This document shows, piece after piece, positions 1-10,329 of a stretch of 64,000 bases of DNA. Location of the stretch: NCBI RefSeq assembly GCF_963422355.1, contig NC_085106.1:4766505-4830504 (forward strand), read 5' to 3'. Source of the DNA: Corticium candelabrum. Its lineage: Eukaryota > Porifera > Homoscleromorpha > Homosclerophorida > Plakinidae. The notes beneath the pieces were generated by a model, which saw only the letters and a list, made by a program, of their open reading frames with translations, searched no databases and was not told the origin of the DNA. Within the stretch, counting starts at the first letter, position 1. Each line of letters opens with the position of its first letter. A program made the position numbers and the translations under genes.

Positions 1-421
1 GACGAGTGTGTGGCGTCATACAGTTGATGACATCATACTAACTTTTAGTTGCTTGCGCCCCCTTCAGCCAAACTCTGGACCTGCCATTGAATGTAGTTCG
101 AATGAATGTAATTCGAAGTAAGCAAAGCTAGCTTTTGTCTAAATTCTTAATTTTCCGTAATCTAAGACTGCAGAAATAACCAGTTATACCGTATACAGAA
201 GTGTAGATGAGGAGTACACAGTCACAACTGAAGACATTTGCTATTATTAAAACACTCCAAAAATCGATCAGATAAATGTTTAGACCCATCTAGAATAAGC
301 CCCTAAAACGAAATTGATGACAAACGAAGGTCAAGAGATAATGTATAATCAGTAAGACAATGTCTGTAAAAGGCTATACATTATTTAGTAGTAAGCTTGA
401 AAATACTGCAAAATTTGAACC
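1..421. other. Intergenic, nothing recognised
   Basis: AT-rich DNA left of the first inverted repeat. No open frame, RNA gene or repeat could be supported here. Confidence 0.4.
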
Positions 422-590
422 TAAAGGGCCACTGCAGAGCAAAAATCGAAAATTATTTTAAAGCTAAAATAAAAGATCTACGTATGTGTAGTCTTGAAAG
501 AATATAAAATTACAGTTTTAGCACGCGTTTTGAGAGAATGAGAGCAGTCCAAAGCTACTTCTGCAATACTATTTCCGGAATGGGGCGGTG
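422..590 (+). repeat. Left terminal inverted repeat of the outer transposon
   Basis: This is the left arm, about 165 bp. It runs from the AAAGGGCC motif to the segment ending TTTCCGGAATGGGG near 590. Its inverse is at 4321..4411 plus 8722..8787, with roughly 70-75 percent identity judged by eye. Confidence 0.6.
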
Positions 591-1024
591 TTAGCACACA
601 GACGTAGTGGAGGCAGAGTACCGCTATCATACCTACTAATTAGTATGACGATTTGGTCAGAAACAGCACGTTGGAGCGACCTTGCTACGCGTAGGGATTG
701 GGGAAGCGATTCAGAAAATTTGTCGCCGTCGGATTCTTCGTTGAGCAAAATGCTGGAGCACGCGGGAGAGAAATCTATCAGTCCGTCGACATTGTCATCT
801 GAACGCAGCAGAAGACGTTGGATCTGTGGAACCACATATGTTTAAACCACTCGCTGACAGTGCATCTACTCATGAATTGCCATCATCTGCTGATGTTGAC
901 AAACGCAGTGAACGGCTCTCTGACATGTCGTTATGAGTCCTAGTGTGCAGAAGCGGAAGTTGCGGACAGCTGTACAAGAAGTGTCTCCGCTTTGTGAGAT
1001 TGCTGTTACTAATTATGAGTACTG

Positions 1025-1074
<50 letters not shown>

Positions 1075-1320
1075 TGTGTGAACTTGGTTTCGAAGGCTGC
1101 TGTTTTCTGTTCATCGCGAAATGAACACGAAACAGATTGGGATACCAACCCAATTGACCCACGTCGTGCCATTAGCAGGGCCTTAACTCAGTATCCGGGG
1201 ATTACCAACGGGGAGGTTGCTCGAGCTAGAGCAGTAGAATCTGAAGAGAAAGCAAACATATTACAACAACTAGGTTGTTGTGGGAGCGTAGTTAAAGAGC
1301 TCAGGCTACTTAAGAAATAG
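591..1320 (+). other. Interior of outer transposon, unassigned
   Basis: Several short open frames occur here, at 588..845 in one frame and about 800..936 in another. They have a plausible amino-acid mix (Ser/Glu rich) but no recognised domain. A (TG)n tract at about 1029..1078 interrupts the region. A frame at about 1100..1320 ends just before the LINE and may be a remnant of its upstream part. I assign no function. Confidence 0.25.
1029..1078 (+). repeat. (TG)n microsatellite
   Basis: About 22 TG units with one GA interruption. It produces false Cys-Val and Thr-His reading frames. Confidence 0.95.
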
Positions 1321-1324
1321 GCAT

Positions 1325-3370
1325 CCAAGCCTTCATCATCAAACAGCCTAGCAAAAATAGATCCATTCTCTCAAGTGACATCGACAAGCTTCAACGTTGG
1401 TCAGAACACTTTGCAGAAGTGTCTAATTGTTGCTCATCAAGCTGCCAGTTGGATACTGATGCACTAACCGACATCATTGCAGCCACACCATCTTACAGAA
1501 AACTATTCCCAGATTATGAAAACTTGTCCCAGCCCATATCTGAAGACGAGATTCAGGTAGCTAACGCACAGCTCAGAGATGGTAAGGCTCCAGGAGATGA
1601 CGGCATATCTGCTGAGTTGCTGAAGTTGGGAGGAGGCGAAACCATCTGCTGGCTCACTTCACTGTTCAACTTCATCTGGAGCAGCGAGAGTATCCCTCAG
1701 ATTGGTTGAACCACCTCACTGGCTCTCTTCACAAGAAGGGAAGTCGTTCTGAATGCGACAACTATAGAGGCATTGCCCTCTTGAGCATCCCCAGCAAGAT
1801 TTTTACTCGTGTTATATTGAAAAGGATCAAACCCAGAGCGGAGGCCCTCTTGCGTGAGAACCAGTGTGGTTTCCGCAAGGGCAGAAGATGCACCGACCAA
1901 CTCTTTTCTCTCAGGGTGTTGATGGAAAAAGCCAGGGAGTTCCATCGTCCTTTATACATCTGTTTTTAGACCTCCGTAAGGCCTACGATTCAATCAATAG
2001 AACAGCTCTCTGATCTGTTCTTCAGTATTGTTACCACTTGCCATCTAAGCTGCTCAAAATGGTTGAAGCATTGCACAGTAACACTTCTGCCGCTGTAAGA
2101 AGCTATGGTAAAATCTCAGATCATTTCTCTGTATCTAGTGGTGTCAAACAGGGCTGTGTACTTGCTCCAACCTTATTCAACCTCTACTTTGACTCTGTGA
2201 TTCAACTTGTCATTACTGATCACCAACCAGATGTAGATGTGTGCTTGTCATATCTTCTGGATGCTGACCTGGTAGGAAACAGGAAGAAGCTTACATCAGA
2301 GGTGTCAGCGTGAGACCTTGAATATGTTGATGATATGGCATTGATATCTGATTCGTATGAAACTCTATACTCCTTGCTGAAATCTCTGGATTCGTCTTGC
2401 CATCACATGGGGCTTACCATCAATTACAAGAAGACCAAGCTTCTAGCTGCCCTACCTGGAGCTGATTCTCCATCTCCCATTTCTTTGAATCCTGATTGTG
2501 ATCCAATTGAGGTGGTACCATCCTTTCAGTACCTTGGAAGTTATTATTCTAATAATTGCTCCATGGATGTTGAGATATCAACAAGGATAACCAAAGCTCC
2601 TCAGTCATACGGGTCACTTAACCGCATCCTTTGGCACCAGAGGAAGATCAAGTCTATCTAGTACAAGCTGAACATCTTTGTCTCTGTAGTTCTTTCCACC
2701 CTTTTATATGGTTTGAAAACAGCAGTACTTCTGCAGCCGCAGATACATCGCTTACAGAGGTTTGTGATGAGAATCCTCCGCTCAATCCTTGGAGTCTCCC
2801 TATGGGACGGCAAGAGAGACACCTCCATCACAAAGATAGCCAACCTACCAAGAATCTCCATCAAGCTGACACAGAAGTCTTCGGTTATTGGGTCACATCT
2901 TGATCATGGATGAGTGTCGTCTACCAAGAAAGCTTCTGGTGTGTGCATCACCCCAAGGTAGACGTTGAGTTGGAGGTCAGAGAATGAGATGGAACGATTT
3001 GGTACTGAGAGATTTAAAGAATTGCAATCTTGATGGTGTTTGGAGGATACTAGAAGAAGATAGGAATGAGTGGAGGAATCAGATCTGGGCTGCCACACAG
3101 GAAGTAAAATTCAAAAAGGAAGAACAAGAGAAATACCGCAAGGATGAGCAGAAACGTCGCCGCGAAGCAAGGCAAACGACATCAGAGTTTGCTTTACACT
3201 GCAGCTTTGATGGTTGTGGATTTGCTGCTTCTAAATCATGCCGGCCTTGTAAACCACCAGAGACAGAAACATGGTCAGTCCCTGACTAGTAATGTCAGTA
3301 CTGTCACCAAACATTCCGCCAACAAGGCTTCCACAACCACGAGCGTTTCTGCTGTCAGAGAACATCCACT
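1325..3370 (+). pseudogene. Decayed LINE reverse transcriptase (RTE-like, endonuclease-RT type)
   Basis: This is the RT part of a non-LTR retrotransposon broken over at least five frames. Seen in order: a pre-RT helix region ending with the GKAPGDDGISAELLK motif (about 1575..1630), the NYRGIALL and QCGFRKGRRCTDQ motifs (about 1760..1900), SSGVKQGCVLAPTLFNLYFD (about 2130..2195), a YVDDMAL catalytic box (about 2321..2343), a thumb with PSFQYLGSYYS (about 2519..2550), VVLSTLLYGLKT (about 2686..2722), and a basic tail leading to Cys/His zinc-finger-like pairs (about 3190..3365). This order is typical of RTE-type and related LINEs. The N-terminal APE endonuclease is not seen, so the copy is 5' truncated. 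Stops and frameshifts show it is dead. Confidence 0.75.
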
Positions 3371-3435
3371 CCTCCGATATAGCCTATGGTGACCTTGGTC
3401 TGCATCGTTTCTCATTGAAATGAACGCAGCGTGAA

Positions 3436-3436
<1 letters not shown>

Positions 3437-3468
<32 letters not shown>

Positions 3469-3475
3469 TGTGTGT

Positions 3476-3545
<70 letters not shown>
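3437..3545 (+). repeat. (TG)n microsatellite
   Basis: An array of about 110 bp with two TATG interruptions, just 3' of the LINE zinc-finger tail. Its position at the LINE 3' end suggests it grew from a tail sequence. Confidence 0.95.
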
Positions 3546-3546
<1 letters not shown>

Positions 3547-4320
3547 GCAACGAAATCGCAGAAGTTCTCTCCAGAATGAGAGAATACAAAGTCAGTTTGA
3601 GGTGCATCGTAGATCACCCTGCTTTCATTACAACTGTCTTGACGTATCTGTACAGTACTGTACTGCAAACAGTGTACTATAAGCATCGCCAAGAACATGG
3701 AACTAGAGCGCTACCGCCCTCTGCATATGAGTAATACGTAACCCCATCATCATAATGAGTGGTGCAGTGTTCTTTCTGAAGACACCACAGTTTGTGAATA
3801 TTCACGCCTCTCGCCTTCGACAGAAACAAGAGCTTCTTTCAACAACTGAAAGTGAAAAGATTACTTATTTGTTCGTTTTGATGATCAACAGGTAACTGCG
3901 CTTACTCTAGCTTTCTCTCTCTTCTCGAAACCGAGCCTTTTCTTCATCCGGGGCGGTTGCGGTGTGCAGATTCAACCTGCGGTACAAAAATGGTTGGGCC
4001 TGGGTACGTAACTACTACATCAGACTATAGGCGTATCTCTTGCTGCTGAGTCCAAAGCTTTGAAACAACTCAGGCTCTTTTTCAAAACAGTAATCTTCAA
4101 AGTGACAGCTGTAAACTCCATTGCGCTCTTCCCAGCCGTCTCCTAGTACGTAGTTGTTTATGGAACTTGCTTTTCCCACCTTTTACGAAGCTGTGGATTT
4201 TGGGAACCGAAATACACTAAATTCAGACTGACTAAAGTTGTTGCAGCCTGCTGCAACACAACGCTGCACCATACGCAAGTATCACAACAATGGATAGGGT
4301 GCCTTCAAAGCGCTAACCTG
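3546..4320. other. Interior of outer transposon, no gene seen
   Basis: Between the (TG)n tract and the right inverted repeat I find no long frame and no recognised repeat. Confidence 0.35.
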
Positions 4321-4411
4321 TCCCATTCCGGAAATGGAAAACGGAAGTAGCTTTCAACTGCTCTCATTCTCTCAATACATTCGCAAAAACCCAATTGTGT
4401 TTTTCTAAAGT
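4321..4411 (-). repeat. Right TIR of the outer transposon, inner half
   Basis: The segment starts CCCATTCCGGAAATGG and carries CTGCTCTCATTCTCTCAA. It is the reverse complement of the inner half of the left arm (about 525..590). It ends exactly where the Gypsy LTR begins; the outer half of the arm resumes at 8722. Confidence 0.6.
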
Positions 4412-4537
4412 TGTAGTATCGAGACTCGGTATTTGCACTCTACACTCTAACTCAACAAAGCCGCTAAAACCACTGGTCTCTTCTACTGCGCAGGCGTCCC
4501 AAGACACCTCTTCCCAAAACAACCCTAAATTATTACA
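4412..4537 (-). repeat. 3' LTR of Gypsy element 1
   Basis: A 126-bp LTR with TG...CA ends, about 85-90 percent identical to 8588..8716 by eye. The differences are mostly one-base indels and substitutions, so the insertion is not recent. Confidence 0.9.
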
Positions 4538-4576
4538 CCCCTTCCCCTAAATTTCCTAAGTTCCCACATTACTACC

Positions 4577-5295
4577 CTACAGATCCAGTCTTTCTGGAGG
4601 TCTCGAAATCCGTGCGGATCGCAGGAGGACAGGCGGAACGTCGGCAGCTCTCATTTCCAATTGCTGATCAGCCTCGGTCTCCGCTCGTTCTGTTTGCTGA
4701 TGTTCGGTGACACACGGAGCGTTCGTTGCTGTTGAAAATCTTGTGCTCTCTTCTCCTTGCTGTTGATCTACCCCAATGTTGGGACTGTCTTCCATCATGG
4801 CTTGTCTCTCTGGACTTTTAGTCTTGGTCGTTCTCTGTCGAACGTGATCCATGTGTCGCTTGCCTAACCGTCCGTCCTCTAACCTCACTCTGAAAGATAA
4901 GGGTCCCGTCTGACTCTCAACCACGCCTGCTAACCAATCCTGGCCCCTGCCAAAGTTACGCACAAACACTGTTTGCCCCGTCTCCAGATTCCGGTACTGC
5001 AAGATTTGTCATGATCCTTCCTTTGTTGCTCTTGTGCTTCCTTACTCTTTCTTGACAGGTCCAGATGTAGTAAGTCCAGGCAGCTCCTTGATCTCCGTCC
5101 CATCAGAAGCACAGCTGGCGTCTTCCCTGTTGTCGCGTGTGGTGTAATTCTGTACCGAAAAAGAAATTCATCCAGCTTCGTTTCCAGTGTTCCCTGTTCG
5201 TTTTTCATTCGCTTCATGGCTGCCTTGAATGATTGAACCGCCCTCTCAGCCAGCCCATTAGAGTACGGGTGGTAGGGTGCAGTTGTAATATGCAT
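4577..5295 (-). pseudogene. Gypsy 1 integrase, C-terminal half
   Basis: Two overlapping minus-strand frames. The upstream one (4930..5295) carries PYHPYSNGLAERAVQSFK, with the Glu of the D,D35E triad, and a TPAVLLMGRR segment typical of Gypsy integrase. The next frame (4577..5002) has the GPY/F-like module: GQTVFVRNFG, WLAGVVESQTGPLSFRVRL, then HMDHVRQR. It ends 39 bp before the LTR, at the polypurine tract. One frameshift separates the two parts. Confidence 0.85.
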
Positions 5296-5299
5296 AATT

Positions 5300-6076
5300 C
5301 TCTTGCTTTCATGAAGTTTCCAAATTCTTGACTAAGGCCGAGCCATTATCACTTACCATGATTTCAGGTAGTCCGTGGGTCGCAAAATTTACTGTAACAC
5401 CCGAATGGTAGGTCCAGTTGCGGGGGAACTCAGTCGTTTTACTTCCAACTATTTAGAGTACGCATCTGACAGTATAACGAACCAACGCCCCAAGAATGGC
5501 CCAGCAAAGTCGATATGTAATCTTCACCACGCACGTTCTGGCTGTGCCCAAGGGTGAAGAGGCGCTTTTGGTGGTGATCGCTGATGCTCTTGGCATGTCC
5601 CGAAAGATTTTGCTATCTTCTCTATATCAGCATCCAATCCCGGCCACCAAGTGTAGCTTCTTGCTAGGATTTTCATTCTAGATACCCCCGGGTGAGCCAC
5701 ATGTAATCCTCCAACACCCTCGGCCACGCCTTCTGAGGTATAATGACTCGCGACACCCACAGTACACAACCACCCAAGATACTTAGCTCGTGCCGGCGAT
5801 TCCAGTAATGTCGAAGCTCGGAGTCTCGGCCGTCCACTCAACACACGATGCCTGACAGTTGCCAGTTGTCCATCTCTGTCTGTAAACTGCCGAAGTTGTA
5901 CAGTTGTTAGAAAGTCTGGCAGGGGTCATTTCCAAGATGTGCAGTGATAGCACCGATTCACTAGGATCCTCTGTCAATTCCGGTTTAACAGACAAAGGTA
6001 ACCGACTGAGTGCATCAGCGTTGGCATTTGTCGTCCCTGGTCGATAACGTAGTTTATACTGATAGCCAGACAACAT
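5300..6076 (-). pseudogene. Gypsy 1 RNase H end and integrase zinc-binding region
   Basis: The frame at 5783..6076 begins with the end of RNase H (YRPGTTNANADALSRLPL). The following frame (5524..5844) has the integrase N-terminal module HPGVSRMKILARSYTWWPG and FGTCQEHQ. The first Cys of the HHCC motif appears replaced (SFGTC), which together with the frameshifts marks decay. Toward 5300 the catalytic core continues in broken frames. Confidence 0.8.
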
Positions 6077-6334
6077 TATTACGCTGCATTCGACCTGATG
6101 ACATCAACGGCACGCCCTCATTCTCTCCTAACAACGAGGCCAACGGCTTGTGATCGGTAAGGATTGTAAATGCTCTTCAATTCAAGTATTGCTGGAACTT
6201 CTTCACATCAAACAGCAATGCGAGTGCATCGTGGTCTATCTGCGCATATCTCCTTTCTGCATCAGCCAAGCGCCTAGATGCGAAAGCGATTGGTCACTCG
6301 GTACCGTCGCTTAGCCTGTGTGAAAGCACTGCTC

Positions 6335-7472
6335 CTACCCGTACGGTGAGGCATCACAGGCTCCGATGAATTCCTTCCTTGGGTCAAAATGTATCATCAC
6401 TTGACTGGACTGGAGAGCCTCCTTGGCTTGTCTAAACGCTTTCTTATGCTCATCTTTCCACTGCCAACGTACGTTCTGGAGCAAAAGCTGATACAGTGGA
6501 GCCAGCCTTAAAGCCAGCTTCGGTAAAAACCGGCCATAGTAATTAATCATACCCAAGAAGTAATGTAATTTCGTAACATTTTTGAGTTCAGGTGCAGCTT
6601 GAATAGCCATCACTTCCTTCTTGTCTGGTGCTAGCCCCTGACTTTTGATAGTATGGCCTAAGTAACTGATTTCTATCTGCAAAAACCTGCATTTAGCCAG
6701 CTTTAGTCGCAATCCCGAGTTGGCTAGGTGTTGTAATACCATTTCTAGGTTCTGCCAGTATTCCTTCAGACAACGTCCTGTCACTAGAATATCGTCTAAA
6801 TAGACCACTGTCATGGGAATATCCTGAAGGAGAGTGTCCATTACCCTTTGAAAAATGGCTGGACTCGAGGCCACCCCAAAAGGTAGGCGTTTGTACTTGA
6901 ACAACTCCAAGTGAGTATTTATGACTACGTACTTCTGCGACGTCTCATCCAGCGCCACCTGCTGATAAGCTTTGCTCAGATCTAACTTGGTGAACAACTG
7001 ACCTCCAGCTAAAGAGGCAAATATATCATTGATCTTTGGCAATGGGTATTTCTCTCAAGGAGCAGCCTGGTTAATCGTCAACCTAAAGTCACCGCATATC
7101 CTGATTGAACCATCCCTTTTTAGAACCGGTATTACTGGAGCAGCCCAATCGAACGGCTTCTATAATTTCGTCTCGTTCCAACCGTCTCAACTCTTGTTCG
7201 ACTAGCTCTTTGTACGCATATGGTACAGGTCTAGGCTTGAAAAACCGAGGTGCGGTATCTGGTCTCACTGCTATCGATGCTGTTGCTCCCTCCAGTAGTC
7301 CCATTTTCTCCTTGAATACTTGCTGGTATTTGGTGATGAGCTCCTTATGTTGAATCCTTCCTTCCTTGTGTGATGTTCTGCCAGTGATATGGAGATGGAA
7401 TATCTCTTCCAATTTCAGTTTTAGGTTCTGCGTCCAGTTTCTACCAAAACATTTCGACCCTTGCCTTGACAA
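6335..7472 (-). pseudogene. Gypsy 1 reverse transcriptase and start of RNase H
   Basis: The RT fingers are in 7089..7472 (RPDTAPRFFKPRPVPYA, then [16 protein letters not shown]). The palm is in 6335..7042, with FTKLDLSKAYQQVALDE, LPFGVASSPAIFQRVMD and the catalytic box VVYLDDILVTG. The connection and the first RNase H Asp (FIGACDASPYG) follow. The catalytic residues are intact but a frame change separates the two pieces near 7045..7090. Confidence 0.9.
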
Positions 7473-7550
7473 TAATCAATGGCATGGAAGCCACTTGCTG
7501 TCCATATCTCACTTTCACATCTGTTTCACCAACCAAAGTTAATGATTCCC

Positions 7551-8102
7551 CTAAATATGTCCGTAATTGTACTTGTGGCCTACGCAAACCGGGGCCTTCC
7601 GTTTAGTCCATAATGCCTTGAAAGTGGCTTCATTCACCAGAGTTACCGCTGTCCCAGTGTCTATCTCCATCTCCACCTTCTGCTGATTAATCACAACTTC
7701 TACCTTGAGTGGCTTCACTTCATTGCCACGCCCCACTACGTGTACAGCCTTCATTGCCATCTCTAACATTTCTTCTGATCCCTGGAAATCCTCTTCTTGG
7801 CTTATTTGGTAGGCTGCCTTTGAATCTCCTTGTTGATTTGACTGACTTCGGCAAGCTCTCGCAATATGGCCCCGCTTCTTGCACTTCCTACACTCTGCTG
7901 TCTGGAAACGACATGGCTTGGGAAGATTCCAACACAAACAACGAGAACACTTACTTCTTTCTGGTGTATGGTCCATCCTACTTGATGCTGATGTACTGCC
8001 ACTGGTGCTTGAGTTGCTGTTGATGTAAGACCACCTTGTTGCATTTCTAGAGGATTTTCGCAGCTGTTTCCATCGCTCGGGCAATCCGTAGTGCGTCCTC
8101 AA
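7551..8102 (-). pseudogene. Gypsy 1 nucleocapsid zinc knuckle and aspartic protease
   Basis: A CCHC knuckle (CRKCKKRGHIARAC, about 7855..7900) is followed by the retropepsin active site MEIDTGTAVTLVNEA (about 7628..7675). The usual order gag-NC-PR-RT holds. The frame closes before the protease flap, so the protease is broken. Confidence 0.85.
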
Positions 8103-8585
8103 ATGTCAAGTTGACTTCTTGCAAGAGTCTCCGCTGAATATTTTCTTCATTTATCTCGCACACCAGTCTGTCTCTTAGCATGTCTGAGAAAGTATTCCCA
8201 AAGCACAGTCTCTCGATAATCGACGCAATTCCGTCACGAAATCCGCCACAGACTCATCTTCTTTTCGGTTCAAACTGTTAAATCTAAACTGTTGTAGAAT
8301 AACAGAAGGCTTTGGTCTCACATGATCTTGGACTCTCTTGAGGATGTGGTCATATTCGACTGCATCCAGTGTTTGCCCGGGGAGAAGGTTGCGGATGAGT
8401 TTGTACGTTTGAGCGCCACATACGCTCAACAACACTGCCTTCCGTTGGTCTTTGTCAGTCACCTTGTTCGCCGTGAAGTAAAACCCTAGTCGTTCGACGT
8501 AGTGTTCCCATTCATCTTGAGTTCCATCAAAGGGCCCCACTTTCCCGATCATCGATGTCATGTTTCTTCTTTGCCTCGTCGCCAT
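8100..8585 (-). pseudogene. Gypsy 1 gag capsid region
   Basis: The likely start is the ATG at 8585, giving MATRQRRNMTSMIGKVGPF. A further upstream Met at 8615 lies inside the LTR and is unlikely. The frame has the gag core: WEHYVERLGFYF, VLLSVCGAQTYKLIRNLL, then FNSLNRKEDESVADFVTELR. It is lost near 8175. The start codon lies only two bases from the LTR and overlaps the PBS candidate. Confidence 0.85.
8570..8584 (-). promoter_or_regulatory. Primer-binding-site candidate of Gypsy 1
   Basis: The minus strand just inside the 5' LTR reads TGGCGACGAGGCAAAG. It begins with TGG as required for pairing to a tRNA 3' CCA end. The tRNA could not be named with certainty. The site overlaps codons 1-6 of gag. 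Confidence 0.55.
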
Positions 8586-8587
8586 TA

Positions 8588-8716
8588 TGTAGTATCGAGA
8601 CTCGTGTATTTGCAATCTACACTGTCTAACTCAACAAAGTCCGCCAAAACCAACTAGTCTCTTCTACTGCGCAGGCGCCCCAAGACGCCTCCCCCAAACA
8701 ACCCTAAACTATTACA
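8588..8716 (-). repeat. 5' LTR of Gypsy element 1
   Basis: A 129-bp LTR on the minus strand, followed on the top strand by the target duplication AAAGT (8717..8721). Confidence 0.9.
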
Positions 8717-8721
8717 AAAGT

Positions 8722-8787
8722 AAACAAGTAAATCTTTTAATTTAGCTCAAAAACTAATTTTTGATTTTGCAATGCAGTAGCCCTTTA
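8722..8787 (-). repeat. Right TIR of the outer transposon, outer half
   Basis: This is the reverse complement of 422..about 485, recognisable by TTGCAATGCAGTAGCCCTTT. It follows directly after the AAAGT target duplication of the Gypsy element, so it is the displaced continuation of 4321..4411. Confidence 0.6.
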
Positions 8788-8876
8788 AGATAATATGAGA
8801 AAACTTATAACTTAGTTACATAATCAAATAGTAAAATAAACGATTGCATTAGTATAGAATTCCTGCATATTCTAAC

Positions 8877-8913
8877 CTGAGATTGGCTTTCGCAAGTATC
8901 CTCCATTCCTGCA

Positions 8914-8947
<34 letters not shown>

Positions 8948-9507
8948 TTGGTATTTACAAATGCAAGACAAATTTTTGAAAGGAGACCTTGTGGGCACAG
9001 CTCTCCTTCTGAAGAACACATTTTTAGTCTTTCGACAACATGTCCTTGTCCCATAATTGAAAAGATTTTGCAAAGGTCGGCCAACTTCTCTGGCGGTTTG
9101 GTGGGAAGCACCGTAACGAGTAAATGATGTACTTTCTCTTCGATAGAATTAGAGCCGAGAAAGAATTCATGGTCTGTTTTATCGATCAACTTTTGCTGAA
9201 ACAAGTGGCCGACAAACTCGTGACTAAAGCGAAGCCTTTTATACAAGAAATAGTAGCAGTTTTTGATGACCGGCCACGGCTCTTCGTCTTTTTCGTTTAG
9301 GCTATAATATCTTAAGGTCATATCAGATTCTCGTTCCTGGACAAAGGCAGCTTTCTCAGTACCTGAAAGATGAATATAACAAAATAAGGTATTAAGAAAT
9401 TAAGAAATCATTTCGTAAGTTGTTTGCACCCAAATCATCCACTTCTGAATTAAAATCTGCACTGACACCCTCTGCTATAGCAATTGTTTCACTCTTCTTT
9501 TCTGCAC
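8877..9507 (-). CDS. CARD-domain protein, partial gene model (three exons)
   Basis: The minus-strand exon model is 9507..9430, 9362..8988 (or 8959) and 8908..8877. Acceptors are TGTAG|GTGCAG (9507), CTTTCAG|GTACTG (9362) and ATTGCAG|GAATGG (8908). Donors are TTGG|GTGCAA and, for the last exon, CTCAG|GTTAGA. Phases agree (1-1, 1-1, 1-0). The middle exon encodes a six-helix CARD-like domain: PWPVIKNCYYFLYKRLRFS, FVGHLFQQKLIDKTDHEFF, then EEKVHHLLVTVLPTKPPEKL and LCKIFSIMGQGHVVERL. It closely resembles the CARD of the gene at 20716. CARDs join adaptors and caspases or receptors. Neither end of the gene was found; downstream exons would lie beyond the transposon at 422..8787. The (TA)n tract at 8929 sits in the last intron seen. 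Confidence 0.65.
8929..8947. repeat. (TA)n microsatellite in CARD-gene intron
   Basis: A short TA run preceded by (CATA)n, directly before the acceptor of the 32-nt exon (minus strand). Confidence 0.9.
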
Positions 9508-9764
9508 CTACACAATCGAAAACAAATTGTTTACTACTATCGCAAATCTACACGCCAGAGAAAGTTTGTCTGAGCCAAATAGAAATTTAAAAAGCGCTAT
9601 AAGGTTGAGCCTTTCTGGTGGACTAGTATAGGATATTGATACCAGACTATCAGTTCAACTACACAAAATATTTTTACCCAAAATTTTTTATGTTTGCACC
9701 CTTGCAAATCTGCTTCAGCGTAGTCCACACATGTTTGGACGGAAATGCAGCGGAGAGTATAATT
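9508..9764. other. Between CARD exon and Polinton repeat, nothing assigned
   Basis: An open minus-strand frame at 9597..9857 has no recognised domain and runs into the repeat at 9765. Possibly intron or upstream part of the CARD gene. Confidence 0.3.
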
Positions 9765-9970
9765 ATGCACACTCCTAGTACTAACAGAAATCCAGTCAAA
9801 TCCAGTCACGGATAAATCTGGGAAAAATCCCACGTGCTCATCTCGTGGACGGATCAACTATAAAAGCAGTGCATGCACCTCGTAGATAGCGTCATTCTGT
9901 AGCTAATGATAGAAGTGTGCGCTCAAAGCAAGTTTGTGTGATATTCTTTGTCACAAATTGCGCTCTATTA
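9765..9970 (+). repeat. Polinton-linked promoter-bearing repeat, copy 1
   Basis: About 206 bp beginning ATGCACACTCCTAGTACTAAC, repeated directly at 13230..13450. It contains TATAAAAG at 9859..9866, followed by the shared GTAGATAGCGTCATTCTGT. Polinton polymerase debris lies downstream. I infer it is the terminal part of a Polinton carrying its inward promoter. Confidence 0.6.
9859..9866 (+). promoter_or_regulatory. TATA box in repeat copy 1
   Basis: TATAAAAG is conserved at the same place in the second copy (13333..13340). Its conservation inside a repeat that precedes plus-strand ORFs supports a promoter role. Confidence 0.5.
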
Positions 9971-10329
9971 AGCAGATAATATAATAAGCAAGTTTGTAAT
10001 ATCGATCTCTATTGATCAAAAGAGTGCAGAGAAATTGCCCCCTGTTAGAGAAATAAATTCTAGAGTATATAGAACGCAATAGAAGCATCAATCAAGCGAT
10101 TCAGTAATCTTCTTGCTGGGGAGGCAGTTTATGACTCCTGATCATGAGCTGTATACAATACTAGAAGTGTCACTGTTTTTGAATTCCCTATGGTGCAATG
10201 ATACGAGGATCAAGTTGGTTTACCAACTCCATGTGCTACTTCACGTGTGAAGCTCATCTCAGATCAACTAGTGGTTGTAACCACTCCACCTGTGAAGCCC
10301 ACTCCAGCTGCACCTGTGAAACCCAACTT

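Larger units (their letters stand above)
4412..8716 (-). mobile_element. Ty3/Gypsy LTR retrotransposon, structurally complete
   Basis: A 4.3-kb element on the minus strand. Its two direct LTRs are 126 bp (4412..4537) and 129 bp (8588..8716), both starting TGTAGTATCGAGACTCG and ending TATTACA. The flanking 5-bp target duplication AAAGT is perfect (4407..4411 and 8717..8721). A purine-rich tract (minus strand AGGGGAAGGGG, 4538..4548) abuts the 3' LTR. A PBS candidate beginning TGGCGACGAGG lies next to the 5' LTR at 8584. The order gag, CCHC, protease, RT, RNase H, integrase is that of Ty3/Gypsy. All ORFs are interrupted, so it is no longer active. Confidence 0.92.
422..8787. mobile_element. TIR-flanked transposon (family unknown), interrupted by a LINE and a Gypsy element
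   Basis: The sequence starting TAAAGGGCCACTGCAGAGC at 422 is found again inverted and diverged at the right end, where the top strand ends ...GTAGCCCTTTAA at 8787. The similarity continues inward for about 165 bp and includes a shared stretch around GAGAGAATGAGAGCAG (left about 532..547). The right copy is cut in two by the Gypsy element at 4412..8716. Without that insertion the element is about 4.06 kb. Its interior holds two (TG)n tracts, a decayed LINE and unassigned DNA. I see no transposase. It may be a non-autonomous DNA transposon. The terminal TTAA/CTAA could be the target site but is not proven. Confidence 0.6.

Noticed and set aside
569..845. Overlapping 85- and 88-codon frames as a gene
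   Set aside because: Both strands are open, no domain, and the region lies inside a transposon next to its inverted repeat. Kept only as an unassigned region.
3275..3734. Thr-His and Cys-Val frames at 3.3-3.7 kb
   Set aside because: Microsatellite translation. Only the zinc-finger-like part before 3370 belongs to a real LINE.
7105..7353. Plus-strand 82-codon frame inside Gypsy 1
   Set aside because: Antisense shadow of the reverse transcriptase.
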